Assembly: GCA_963971535.1 (NCBI GenBank)
Contig: OZ020594.1
Location: 110,774,643-110,838,642 of the forward strand
DNA length: 64,000 nt
Direction: 5' to 3'
Source of the DNA: Notolepis coatsorum
Lineage: Eukaryota > Chordata > Actinopteri > Aulopiformes > Paralepididae
Under the pieces are notes generated by a model that worked only from the letters and a program-made list of their open reading frames with translations, ran no database searches and was not told the DNA's origin. The translations under genes and the position numbers were made by a program. This document shows positions 23,051-34,109 of this stretch, piece by piece. Numbering within the stretch: the stretch's first letter is position 1; each line of letters begins with the position of its first letter.

Positions 23051-23699
23051 CTGTTTTGGGCACACGAGGTACCGCTGTACTTAGCCAAGATGGCGGATCC
23101 ACTCTCACCACCCCTCGTCCGGGTGACAAGATGGCGTCGGGCGATCCCGCGAGCACAGCCAGCGGGCTGGGGTAGACAGCATGGGCAGTGGTGGAACTGG
23201 AGGAGCGTGCTGTGTTGTGGCGACCTCTGTTGGAGGAAGAGGTGTCCTCTGCTGCGTTGATGAGACGTCCACTGCGGGGCTGCTGACTGGGCTCGCGCGC
23301 TCTAAACTATTTGGCTACCTTAAACACAGCTAAACTGTGGGTCTTAGTGAACCCTCCTGCTATCGTCTGTACTACTAACGCAACGTGGCTGTAGGCACCA
23401 CCGGTCTTCAGCGACGCTCGCCTGGTGATATACTTGAGTCACTATAGCCGTTAGCAGCATGCTAATACACCGCTCACACTTCTGGGATAACATGTTATCT
23501 ATGGACGTTGGTTCTTCTTTCTGTATCGCTTACTCACACACTTCACTATCGCTTGTACTTTAACCTGTGTTATAGCAAGTACTCTCTATCACCCGTTGCT
23601 CTTCAACGGGGCTCTTCAACGGGACTCTTCAAACAAGGCTCGTCCAGAGCACACGCCCGTTGCGACCGCTCACGTCCGAGCTCACTGTCAAAGAGGACT
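23051..23699. other. Unassigned sequence before a LINE
   Basis: It contains CCAAGATGGCGG near 23,087 (a YY1-type motif often found near LINE and gene starts) and CT-rich stretches. No coding frame is convincing. It may be the 5' region of the LINE that follows. Confidence 0.4.
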
Positions 23700-25018
23700 T
23701 CCTCCTGTGCCGCCCTCCAGGTAATCATCTCTTACTCGCTGCTCCTCTCTCCTCCGCTCCACCTGCCACCACTGCCTCCTGCTGGCAACCGCAATTGATC
23801 CCACTATAGGACAACTCAAGGCAGGGAGAAAGATGCTTCAATGTCATGTTAATGGTCCATATCGAAGCCGGAGAAAGAAGAGCACCTCGCATCATTAGTA
23901 GTCCGGGCGAGATATCAAAAGGAACACTGTTTATCACACTTTATACACACAGGGGAAGTAACAAGAAGGCCTACCGGGAGGAGGTTGAGGTACTGGAACG
24001 TTGGTGCCAGGACAACAGCCTGCTCCTGAACATTGGTAAAACCAAGGAGCTGATCGTGGATTATAGGAGAGGACAGCAGGAGACACACACACCACTGATG
24101 ATTAACGGGGCTACCGTGGACAGGGTGAGCAGCTTCAAGTACCTGGGGGTCCACATCTCAGAGGATCTGACATGGTCAACACACATAGACACAGTAGTAA
24201 AGAAAGCGAAGCAGCGCCTCTACCACCTGAGACAGTTAAGGAAGTTCAGAGTATCGGGGAAGATACTCCAGTCCTTCTACTCAGGAGCTGTAGAGAGCAT
24301 CTTGACCGGAAACATCACTGCCTGGTATGGGAACAGCACGGCACAGGACAAGAAGGCCCTACAGAGAGTGGTGCGCTCAGCCGAGCGTACCACGGGTATT
24401 GCGCTACCTCCCCTGCAGGCTCTATACAACAAGAGGTGCAAATCCAGAGCCTGCAGGATAATGAAAGACCCCCACCACCCCAATAACAGCCTGTTCCAGC
24501 TGCTGAGGTCAGGCAGACGCCTGCGAACCCCAGCTACTAGGACGGAGAGGCTTAGGCTAAGCTTCTTCCCCCAGGCCATCAGAGCCTTGAACAATGAACA
24601 TTGAGAGACACAGAAACTGAACTATCCACACACAAGCACACACAAGACACGCACGCTGAGCACGCTCACACACTAGCAGCCACTTTAACACTCATGCCGC
24701 ACACACGCACACTTATGGCCAGAGGAAAGGCCACTTTAAATTAGTAAAACAACAGGAACAGTGTATTGCACTACTAAAGCTACCTAGCATGTCCTATATG
24801 CTCTGTAAATACTATGTACAGATACCGAGATGGCACACCATGTTACCTGTTTATTGCACTGTTGTTTTATTGGATTCTATTATATGTTGTACCACTGTAT
24901 TTTTATTGGATTCTATTATATGTTGTACCACTGTATTTGCACATCGTCGCGGGCAAGACCAGCCGCATTTCATTGTATACCTGTATGCCGTGACAATTAA
25001 AACTCTTGACTTGACTTA
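23700..25018 (+). mobile_element. Rex1-like (CR1-group) LINE 3' end
   Basis: The C-terminal part of a reverse transcriptase is open at 23,846-24,604. It contains NSLLLNIGKTKELIVDYRRG, FKYLGVHISEDLTWSTHIDT, VVKKAKQRLYHLRQLRKF and SAERTTGIALPPLQALYNKR. It is 5'-truncated, so the catalytic YADD lies outside. The 3' UTR holds a 38-bp duplication (TTTATTGGATTCTATTATAT) and ends GACAATTAAAACTCTTGACTT, a tail type seen in this group. A second member lies at 56,856-57,635. The exact clade is inferred from motif memory. Confidence 0.75.
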
Positions 25019-25526
25019 ACAAGTTAGTCAGCACTTCTGAATACTTAGCAGAATATTCAGGATGCTACATACTGCTTTTTTGTCAATTAAAACACCTTGG
25101 AACAACAAGTGAGTTGCGAGCCCCGCTTTGTTTTATGAAACAGATACTAGCCACAGATTCAGGGTCAGTTATTTTCCCATTGTATGAATTGTTAAGCTTA
25201 TGGAATGTAAGGGAAGTCTGATCCTAGGTCTGCGACTAAAGCCAGGAGTCTACGCTGTGGTGATGTCAGTCAGCAGCGCCAAATTGCAGTGTAGTTTCTC
25301 AGTGAACGAAAACATAAACGTTGTCATTTTGCTACCTTTACGATTAATTGCGAATATTTTCATGTTGAGCTATAGATTGTGGATGAATACGCACAGAAAG
25401 GTACACCATGTAAATGTTCATGCTTTATTTGTTTTAAACGAGACGATTTAGAAATGGGCAATGGGGAAATACATTGTGTTTTCAAGATGGTGGACCGCGG
25501 AGAAACCGCAATGACGTAAAAACACT
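25019..25526. other. Unassigned spacer
   Basis: No gene or terminal repeat is seen. A 37-bp piece at 25,150-25,187 is the reverse complement of 16,930-16,966. Confidence 0.5.
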
Positions 25527-25876
25527 ATGCGTGATTTTTCCCCGTAACCTATGTTTGCGAAGACGCTCTCTGATTGGCTAGCCGCGTACAGCAAAGACCC
25601 TCTATGATTGGTTTAGCGCCGAAGGGTCTCTTCCGCCTTGTACATATATATTCTCTGCTTCAAAGTGGTTATGCTTTGGCCCTCTTTCGAAGTGGGTTAT
25701 GCTTAGAGTTAGGGTTAAGGTTAAGGTTAGGGTTAGGGAACAACATATCAATTGTTGTTGAATATGCGGAAGAGACCCTTCGGCGCTAAACCAATCAGAG
25801 AGGGTCTTCGCTGTACGCGGCTAGCCAATCAGAGAGCGTCTTCGCAAACATAGGCTACAGGAAAAAATCACGCAAC
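25527..25876. mobile_element. Foldback MITE of about 350 bp
   Basis: It begins GCGTGATTTTTCC and ends GGAAAAAATCACGC, with arms of about 110-120 bp including CGAAGACGCTCTCTGATTGG and GCGCCGAAGGGTCTCTTCCG, and a short central loop with TTAGGG-like repeats (25,697-25,738). No coding capacity. Confidence 0.8.
25697..25738. repeat. Short TTAGGG-like repeat
   Basis: About six degenerate copies of GGTTAGGGTTAAG lie in the loop of the foldback element. They are too short and too imperfect to be a true interstitial telomere. Confidence 0.7.
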
Positions 25877-25940
25877 CACTACAGCTCCCTATTATGCCAC
25901 AATAATGTGGAACGCCCTACTCACAACCGTAACCACTACA

Positions 25941-26755
25941 CCTCCCTGAAGGAATGTGAATCCCTACCCTCCTTCAAAACCACTCTCAAAGAGCACCTAC
26001 GGGAGGCTGCAATTAGAAACTGGCCCCGGTAAATGTCCAAATCCCCCCCCCCCACCAACGTACAGTTTCTTCCCCTTCGGATGTAAATATTTTATGATCT
26101 CTTTTTATTACACAGTTCTGTATATCTATAATAATAATGCAGGACCTGTCGCAGAGGTCTTTAATTGGCATGCAACGGCACTCAATGTTAGCGGCACACA
26201 CACCGGAACACACACGCATGTGTAACGGAGGTACCGCAGTCTATCCACAGTCACGAGGTACAGTAAGTGAAGTGGCTGTGGACGTTAAGCGGTACTGCAA
26301 GTAAACTCACTCCCCAGAGGCGTCCAGACCCAGTAGCAAGAGTTGGATTCACCTCTTGGTACAGTGGTCTGCGATGTCGCCCCCGGTGCAGAGAGACCGG
26401 GGTTCAACTCCCACTCAGGGCGATCCCTTAACAGGGGTCGAATTGAAATACACAACGCAGTAAGATCACACCGGTCACGCATGCATTGTCTTTAGGATCG
26501 CCGATGCGATACTCCTCTGCGCTTAACCCATCCCGTCGTCCTTCCTTCCCCCCAAGGGCAGCCGGGAGCAGACGAGGGCTGTGGCGTGAGTTGTGTGTAT
26601 GTCATAAATGTCCTGATGAATTGAAAATGGGGGACCCCGATGTAAACAAGACGAAGGTCTTTTTCTGGTCTGCATCCTCTTAGTTGTTTTGTATTGAGCC
26701 GAACTGTAATGTACCCATTCTGCAATCTGTTAATAAAGTTTTCAATCAATCAATC
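25941..26755 (+). mobile_element. LINE 3' end (L2-like), arm B copy
   Basis: The counterpart of 11,029-11,609 with one inserted element. The coding end reads ESLPSFKTTLKEHLREAAIR, followed by a C-rich 3' UTR and the tail TTCTGCAATCTGTTAATAAA with CAATCAATCAATC. Confidence 0.75.
26221..26477 (+). mobile_element. TG...CA element with tRNA-like core, private to arm B
   Basis: A 257-bp unit beginning TGTAACGGAGGTACCGCAG and ending CACACCGGTCA, flanked by CGCATG at 26,215-26,220 and 26,478-26,483. Arm A has one CGCATG and no insert. Inside, 26,351-26,425 resembles a tRNA: A box TTGGTACAGTGGTCT, B box GGGGTTCAACTCCC. The ends and short duplication look LTR-like; the core looks like a Pol III promoter. 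It could be a tRNA-derived SINE with LTR-like ends, or a short solo LTR holding tRNA sequence. Confidence 0.65.
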
Positions 26756-26998
26756 CCTACCGGATGAGCTGAACAGCTTTTACGCCCATTTTAAACGGTA
26801 CCACCAACCTTCCAGGGGAAGCCCCCACCACTCATTAACCCCTCCCACAAGTCTGTACGATGAACGGTTCATGATATATGAAAGGGGCGGCGCTTACTGC
26901 AATGGACAATAATTTATTCATAAATATTTGTAATGCATGTATATCAATGACAATAGGTTCACTATGGCATGTCTATATATTGTTAACAGGTGCCAGAG

Positions 26999-27475
26999 AG
27001 CTGATTACCAGAAAACCTGTGTAATATCACCCTCTTGTGGTGAAAAGCTGTAACTTTATACTGAATATGCATTTCAATGATAGAAATTAATTAACTTAAA
27101 ATACTTGTCCAAAACTGCCCTATTGTGAGGTTAGCTGCGGACAGATAGACAGGTGGAAAGAACCGACCTGATGGAGATAATTATTATATTATATAGTGTG
27201 TAGAGGCACTAAACCAACATGCATCTCTGTGTGGGGGAATGGTATCCAACAAACAGTAAAGTAGCAACAGAGAATGAGACATTTGTTTTAAATTAAACCA
27301 TTATTTTCCTGCCTAGGTTACATCTCTAAACTCTTACTGACATAAAGAAATCACTTCCTGTTCCTTATATTACGGGGAGAGGCTAATAGGTTAAACTCAC
27401 AACATTAAGATATTTCTCACAAATTAATAATATAGCCATACCATCATAAATATGAACAAAAACTAAATCTTTATA
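26999..27475. other. Arm B segment with no counterpart in arm A
   Basis: AT-rich, no open frame. It stands between the two arm-shared blocks exactly where arm A carries the L2 LINE. It may be ancestral sequence lost in arm A, or an unrecognised insertion. Confidence 0.5.
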
Positions 27476-28165
27476 TTAAATCAAATTAGATTAGTGTAAA
27501 TGAGAATAAATTAATATAAAAACTTCATGAACACAAAATCCCTATTCTGGCTGCTACATTTCCAATCCCTAATTGTTACCGTGGAACAATTATCAATGAA
27601 TGATAATATTGCAGCCACATTCTACAACATTGATACATACAACATAATATATAGTAATAACATTATGGAAGTCCATTTGTTTTTTAATTGAAGTCCAGGT
27701 CCAATGTGATGTGTCCGTCTGTCAACATTGAACACTGAAGTCTTCCTAGGGATCAGAGCTTCAAGCACGTGACCCACCAGTTCTGTGGTGAAACAGGCTC
27801 TGAGGTTTTGTCAGATGCTCTCTGGCGCCACCAGTTATTGAAGGAATACACTGTTGCTGTCACACCTCAGTCTTCTGACTGCTACCTTGAGCTACTTATG
27901 AGCGAAGCCCACTAGGGCACGACATATCTGCAGTAGAGATGTCCACTGTCACTCCAATACAATGGAGCTAAATGGCACCGGGTTTGTGCCAAAATAATAC
28001 ATTTGAAAAACTCAACATTAATGCTTTTTTATTTCATTTAGCAACTATTTTCTGTATTCTACTTTTAGCTTAAGTAAAATATCATGTCCTAATGGCTACA
28101 CAGCATTTTAAATTATAACACTCATAATGAAAGAGTCAAAACAAGCATATTAGATATATTTTATT

Positions 28166-28984
28166 TAGGGCTGTCAGTTTATCGCGTTAATTAGATTAAT
28201 TAATTACACAGCAAATAATCGCGTTATGAAAATTAACCCAAAATTAATTACAAAAAAGTTTTTTTTTTTTTTAATAATAATATTTTTTTTGTATCTCATT
28301 CATTCCATAAGCATGTAGAATACACATTTACAGTTTTTTTTTAATATGGTCCATTTGCATGTTCTTGGTATCTGATTCTAGGGACATCTATGAATCTCAG
28401 GGAATGTATTCCCAGTGTCAGAAATACTGTGGGCTAGATCCACAAAGAATGGATTGCACGGTGCAAGTTGCACCCTTACTTACAATTCATTATGAATTGA
28501 AAATGGGGGACCCTGATGTAAACAAGACGAAAGTCTTTCTCTGGTCTGCATTCCCTTAACAATTGTGTGTATTGAGCCGTACTGTATTGTACCCATTCTG
28601 CAATCTGTTAATAACATTTTCATTCAATCAATCAATCTGCGCGGTGATTGATTGAATGAACATTTTATTTTGAGTAAATTGTAATGAACCAAATGAGAAT
28701 ATCAATAATTTTTTTTTTATCTTTGACTGTGAATAACACCATGCTCAAATTGACCAGACCTGAAAAATCTAAGCAAATTAATAGATGGAAGATGATTAAA
28801 CAGAAGGTTTTGTAGATACAGTACTGAATTCTGCCATCCGGACACATGCAATTTGAAATATGATTATAGAATATAGAATATGAGGCATAAAATGGTAATG
28901 CGATTAAAATGCGATTAATTCGATTAATTAATTACAAATCCTGTAATTAATTAGATTAATTTTTTTAATCGCCTGACAGCACTA
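28166..28984. mobile_element. hAT MITE with nested LINE tail, private to arm B
   Basis: It begins TAGGGCTGTCAGTTTATCGC and ends GCCTGACAGCACTA, with a perfect 8-bp duplication ATTTTATT at 28,158-28,165 and 28,985-28,992. Arm A shows the uninterrupted site near 5,265. A LINE tail (28,488-28,640) is nested inside. A related, truncated copy lies at 45,976-46,990. Confidence 0.85.
28488..28640 (+). mobile_element. LINE tail nested in a hAT MITE
   Basis: The recurrent tail ATGAATTGAAAATGGGGGAC followed by TTCTGCAATCTGTTAATAAC and CAATCAATCAAT; a 5'-truncated copy. Confidence 0.75.
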
Positions 28985-29184
28985 ATTTTATTGACTAAAT
29001 CAAAAAAGGAGGTACAGAATCTTTGTGTTTGATATGAATGAAGATAAACGGAAATCAGTCACAAAACAAAAATAAGTCCTAAGGATTCCTATTGAGTATA
29101 CTACTAAGTATAAGTACATGGGGTTCCTGTTGAGTATACTACTTAGTATAAGTACATGGGGTTCCTATTGAGTATACTACATAG

Positions 29185-29424
29185 CAGGGTTAGAAATAAA
29201 AATAAAATTCAAGGGCTTTTTTTGCCCCCCTTAATTGATTTTCGGGGGCTTTTTTTTGTATTTCGGGGGCACTGAATTTTTATGATAAACGGTAGGTGTG
29301 GGACGGTTCACAAAATGGACGGTTCGGTTTCGTATCACGGTTTTGGGGGTCACGGTTTTCGGTTCGGTTCGATATACGTTAATTTTTATTTAAAAAAAAA
29401 ATAACACTCAAATCTAAACATTCT

Positions 29425-29502
<78 letters not shown>

Positions 29503-30464
29503 AGGTTTACAGTGTTACAGTGTTTACAGCCTTAAATAATGTTTGGCACACAAAGACCGAATACATTTGTCAAAGTATTAACTTAATATGCTCAGCCAGC
29601 ACTAGACTTTCCTTTCTATAATATAAACACAAAAAAACAATGTCAACCATGTTTAAATTCCCTGATTGTCAGTTCTTAATGGAAAGATTCGTTTTCTGCT
29701 TGAAATTATTATGCATCTCTACATTTATTTAGACTAACATTATTTAAATATTGAGTGCAACTGTGGTGGATTACGTAATTCGTTGAGTTGGAACTATCTA
29801 TGGGTTGGCGCCGGGTCCCCACGGACAATTTAGCGTGTGGCACCTTCAGCTCCGATAACGTTAGGAGGAGATCATAACATCAACAAGCAGCACGAAAGCG
29901 GCAATAGTCCCGGTTGGAGTTAGTAAAACACAGTTGTATGTTAGCCTTCTTGGATGTTGAATAAACGCCTATCATTGTCTTTAAACACCCCGCCTCTCAG
30001 ACTCTCATTCCCTCCTCTGCTAGCTAGTGGCTACGATAACATTTCATTGACTGTATTAGCTGGGGCTAGTGCTACCATAGTTAAAACGTGCGTTGTATTG
30101 TACAAACTGCTAACGCTATGGCAAGATGTGTGTATGCCTATGTAATGTTAATGGCTATGTTTTTAAAGTCGTAATGAAGTTTGATTTAGATTGTGCTTGC
30201 CATTTGTACACAAACTGACTAGCACCCATGGCTGCAGTGCTGCTGCTGCAGCCAGTGCTCACCTCCCGGCTCCGCCAAATGAATTTTTTTATTTGCGCGT
30301 CATCTGAACCGTACGATACACAGACGCTCCATTACCGGATAAATATATATATATAATTAGTCAACTGTCGGGGGCATTTTGTGCCCCCCTTAACTGATTT
30401 TCGAGGGAATTTTGTCCATTTTCAAGGGCATTATGCCCCAAGCCCCCGTTAATTTCGAACCCTG
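29185..30464. mobile_element. hAT element with a nested second hAT, private to arm B
   Basis: It begins CAGGGTTAGAAATAAAAAT and ends ATTTCGAACCCTG, with a perfect 8-bp duplication CTACATAG at 29,177-29,184 and 30,465-30,472. Inside, from 29,293, a second hAT-type end (TAGGTGTGGGACGGTTCAC) starts; its right edge is not clear (about 30,320). The inner one shares sequence with 47,080-49,127, including a stretch near 29,900-30,000. An AT dinucleotide run lies at about 29,430-29,497. Confidence 0.8.
29430..29497. repeat. AT dinucleotide microsatellite
   Basis: About 33 AT units in a row, inside the nested hAT element. Confidence 0.9.
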
Positions 30465-30531
30465 CTACATAGTACAAGTACATGGGGTTCAGTATGCTGC
30501 TTGGTATGGGAACAGAATTGTTCCCCTCCAG

Positions 30532-31698
30532 CAGGGCTCCAGACTAACTTTTTTCACCACCGTCCCAGAACCGTCCCGAAATACAATTTTAACCGTCCAA
30601 AAGTGAATGTAACCGTCCCAAAAATCAAATGTTTCTTTACTTTGGTTGTCGTCTATAGTTGTTATTGCCATAAGAAACACCATTCAGAGAAGGGGAGAAT
30701 AAATTGATTTAGTCAAAAGGCTCCCAGGTGGAAAGATTTCACAAGAATAATTATCATTATAAATAAATATATATATATATATATAAAAAAGTGTTTAACA
30801 AGGTGCTAGTATAGGGATATTTGGTCACGGTGCTGTTATAGTCAACCAATTGGAGCCATGTTGATTATTATTTGTATTTTATTTCGTTTTAGTTTTTTTT
30901 GTTATTACAAATGTGTGTTTATGGTTGAAAATGTTAAGAGATAAATAAAGATCAAATCAAATCTAACTGAATAAGTTATTCCTCTTCTAACAAGAAAGAA
31001 AAACGTAGTTTAGCTTTAAACTATATAATGTCATTGCGTCCAGAGATTCCACCTTTGATAACTAAAGTAATGACACTTGACTAGTAATGAAACATGTCCC
31101 TTAGATCGCGCTGTCCTCCTGGTCGATATTGATAACTGCTGCTAAAATAAAATAAAATAAGTCCCGAGTCGAGACTCCGTGCTGCTCCCAACGACGAATC
31201 CCAATAGTATGCAACTGCAGAGCCGCAGAGCCAGGGGCGCTTTCAGGTCCGGTCACAGGCCCGCTCAACAGCGCCCCCCACCCAACGGCTGAATTGCCAA
31301 TGGCTGAATTGGAGTATTGCTCCAATTCAGCCATTGGCAATTCAGCCGTTGGGTGGGGGGCGCTGTTGAGCGGGCCTGTGACCGGACCTGAAAGCGCCCC
31401 TGGCTCTGCGGCTCTGCATGCTATTCGCAAATCCAGCATGAGCCAGCCGTCGTTATCAGAACACTACACACATATCATAATGTTTATAGCAAACTGTAGT
31501 TGATCACCAGGTATGTTTTATTAACGTAGAATAATTCATATATATATGCGCACACTGACAGTCGGCTAATTGACATTTCCTGTGAAAAAAAATAAAATCC
31601 TCTCCGTCCCGTTTGCATCCCAAAAAAGATTTCTGTTCGTCCCAAATCAATATTTGATCGTCCCCGGGACGACGGGACATTGTTAGTCTCGAGCCCTG
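30532..31698. mobile_element. hAT element with inner hairpin, private to arm B
   Basis: It begins CAGGGCTCCAGACTAAC and ends GTTAGTCTCGAGCCCTG, with a perfect 8-bp duplication CCCTCCAG at 30,524-30,531 and 31,699-31,706. Arm A has one copy (CTGGAGGG near 4,841). No transposase is present. The interior holds a near-perfect hairpin (31,211-31,421). Confidence 0.85.
31211..31421. mobile_element. Near-perfect foldback hairpin
   Basis: Arms of about 100 bp start TGCAGAGCCGCAGAGCCAGG and meet near 31,317 at CAATTCAGCC/GGCTGAATTG sequence, with almost no loop. It looks like a foldback MITE inserted in the hAT element; terminal duplications are unclear. Confidence 0.75.
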
Positions 31699-32015
31699 CC
31701 CTCCAGATAAGATAAACCCAAAGGAAAAACATGCAGAACAGATGGCTAACGCTGTCGCGTCCCTGACGAAGATGGACAGGAGCACTTGGATTGGTCCCCG
31801 GGCGCGGCCCACGCCACAGCCCATGTCTGCTCCCGGCTGCCCTTGGGGGGGGGGGGAGGACGACGGGATGGGAAAAGTGCAGAGAGACATTTCATCAGTG
31901 CATGTGTGTGTGAGTGTTCCTGTGTGTCGCCCATCTCGCATGTGAGTGTTCTTCTAAAAAAGTACATGGGGTTTCTATTTAATATACTGAAAACTGTGTT
32001 TGGGGACCTGTTCTC

Positions 32016-32021
32016 TTTATT
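32016..32021 (-). promoter_or_regulatory. Polyadenylation signal of the arm B zinc-finger gene
   Basis: AATAAA on the minus strand, 22 bases after the stop, as in arm A. Confidence 0.55.
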
Positions 32022-32042
32022 CTTTTCAAGTCTACTCTCAGC

Positions 32043-33385
32043 TTAAACGGAACAACTAAATGGTTTCTTTCCTGTATGAGTTCTAGTGTGTCTCTTCATA
32101 TTTGTTTGCTGACTGAAACCTTTCCCACAAACTGAACAACTAAATGGTTTCTCTCCAGAATGAGTCATCATGTGTGTCTTCAGATCTCCCTTCCTACTGA
32201 ACCCTTTCCCACAAACTGAACAGCTAAATGGTTTCTCTCCAGTATGAGATATCATGTGTGTCTTCAGATTTGCCTTCATACTGAAAACGTTCCCACAAAC
32301 TGAACAACTAAATGGTTTCTCTCCAGTATGTGTTATCATGTGTGTCTTCAGATTTGCCTTCATACTGAATCCTTTCCCACAAACTGAACAACTAAATGGT
32401 TTCTCTCCAGTATGTGTTATCATGTGTGTCTTCAGATTTGCCTTCATACTGAACCCTTTCTCACAAACTGAACAACTAAATGGTTTCACTCCGTTATGAT
32501 TTTTTACGTGTATCTTCAGATCTCTCTTCTTGCTGAACCCAGGCCCATTAGACAACGTTTGTATTTTCTGTGTCTTCTTTTGTTTTACTGCCATCAAACC
32601 TGGACCTCCACTCTCCTTCCATTCATCACCGTCATCAGTCTCGGCTCCAGAACTGTCATCATCACCGTCATCAGTCTCAGCTCCAGAACTGTCATCATCA
32701 CTGTCACCAGTCTCAGTTAGAGAACAGTCTGAAGAGAGAGGCTGGCTATCTCTAGTTGGTTCTAAATCACCAGCTGGATCTAAGTTACTGGTTAGTTCTG
32801 CTACTCCACAGTCCTCTCCTTCAGGTTCTGTTTTCATGTGTTCAGTTGAGGTGCTGGGTAAAGAGTATGCTTCTCTGTTTTTCTCCCTTTGGGTTTGAAG
32901 AGGCTGGAAGGACAGAGCGTTCTCTTGACCATCTTCACATTTCACTGGGTCTACTGTGATCTTGGAGAGATCAGCTTCTTCCAGCCCTTGATCTAGTTCA
33001 TCTTTAATCTGCTCTGGGTCTCGGTTTTGGCTGAGTTGTGAGGACAGAGTGTTCTCACCTTCATTTTCACATTTCATAGGTTGTAGGGTCATCTTGGAGC
33101 CATCAGCCTCCTCTAGATCTTGACACAGTTCCTCCTGTTCCTCTTTAATCTGGAGGGGCTCTGTGTCCTGGGTTTGGCTGAGCTGTGAGGACTGAGGTTT
33201 CTCTTCATCATGTTCACTCTTCACAGAGACAGGAAGCTCCTCTCCCTCCTGACTGATCCAGAGTTCCTCCTGTTCCTCTTTCATCTGTAGGAGCTCTGGC
33301 TCCTCCTGGACCAGACTGGGGCTCCTCTCCTGCTGCTCAGGGGGAACCTCCTCTTCACAGATAAACAGCTGTAAGGCCATGGAGT
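32043..33385 (-). CDS. C2H2 zinc-finger protein, last exon (arm B copy)
   Basis: The inverted paralogue of the arm A gene. A splice acceptor (TTCTTTCTAG) precedes 33,385, and the in-frame ATG at 33,380 is a possible start (MALQLFICEEEVPPEQQERS). The N-terminus is nearly identical to arm A but has one copy of the 45-residue acidic repeat instead of three. It adds a short repeated SSGAETDDGDDD stretch. After a degenerate first finger there are five intact C2H2 fingers (helix cores such as FSMKANLKTH, FSRKGDLKTH, FSQQTNMKRH), and the frame ends inside a further finger at CSV, as in arm A. The shared truncated end means the stop predates the duplication. Likely nuclear and DNA-binding; specificity should differ from arm A because finger content differs. 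The first exon was not found. Confidence 0.8.
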
Positions 33386-33769
33386 CTAGAAAGAAGGGCA
33401 TACAATCATTTAAATGTAATTTGTTGTAACCATTGCTTTTGAAAGTAACAAAGGGACAGGTCACTATTTCACACTACACTCTTAACAGGAAAGTAACAAC
33501 ACGCTGAACCAATATATAGGGATGCACAGATCCTATACCCAACACCACTATCAGGCTGATACTAACTACATGTGATCAGTATCGACTACAGGTGGTCTGA
33601 TCCATTACCACGTTGTCATAAAGCATCCTCCTCCACTAACATCCCAGCAGCAGTGCATGGTGGAGAGGAAGGAGGACAATGTTCCTGCTGATTCTGCTTG
33701 ATGAGATGTTGGACAAAGGTTTGGAGATTTTATTATATAAGGCTATAAAATAACAAGTGTACATGTAAA

Positions 33770-33980
33770 CCTCCAATACTGTACATGTACACACAACTAC
33801 ATGTACACCTCCAATACTGTACATGTACACACAACTACATGTACACCTCCAATATTGCACATGTACACACAACTACATGTACACCTCCAGTATTGCACAT
33901 GTACACACAACTACATGTACACCTCCAGTATTGCACATGTACACACAACTACATGTACACCTCCAATACTGTACATGTAG
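33770..33980. repeat. 38-bp minisatellite at the outer edge of arm B
   Basis: About five and a half copies of a unit with GTACACACAACTACATGTAC and ACCTCCAATACT. It abuts the outer boundary of the inverted duplication at about 33,762. Confidence 0.9.
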
Positions 33981-34109
33981 CTAAGAAAAGGCAAGGGAAT
34001 CTAGAAAGTAAAACAGGAGGATTTCGAGGTAAGGAGACTACTCCTAATCCACCTCTTAGTACTCATGTGGATTCTGCTTTGTTGGTCAAATCAAGAGAGA
34101 AATGAGGAC

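Larger units (their letters stand above)
25941..33762 (-). repeat. Arm B of the large inverted duplication
   Basis: Reverse complement of arm A (2,150-11,609). Insertions private to this arm are the TG...CA element at 26,221, the hAT MITE at 28,166, and hAT elements at 29,185 and 30,532. A 475-bp segment (about 27,000-27,475) stands where arm A has the L2 LINE. Empty sites in arm A confirm the four listed insertions. Confidence 0.85.

Noticed and set aside
23846-24604. Stand-alone host reverse transcriptase gene
   Set aside because: 5'-truncated Rex1-like LINE with a typical 3' tail; no independent start or intron structure.
25697-25738. Interstitial telomere marking a chromosome fusion
   Set aside because: Only about six degenerate units, located in the loop of a foldback element.
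26351-26425. Functional tRNA gene
   Set aside because: A- and B-box-like motifs are present, but I could not form a full cloverleaf with a matched acceptor stem, and the sequence is within a repeated element.
33770-33980. 38-bp repeats with internal palindromes, possible CRISPR or origin
   Set aside because: Direct tandem array with no spacers; a minisatellite.
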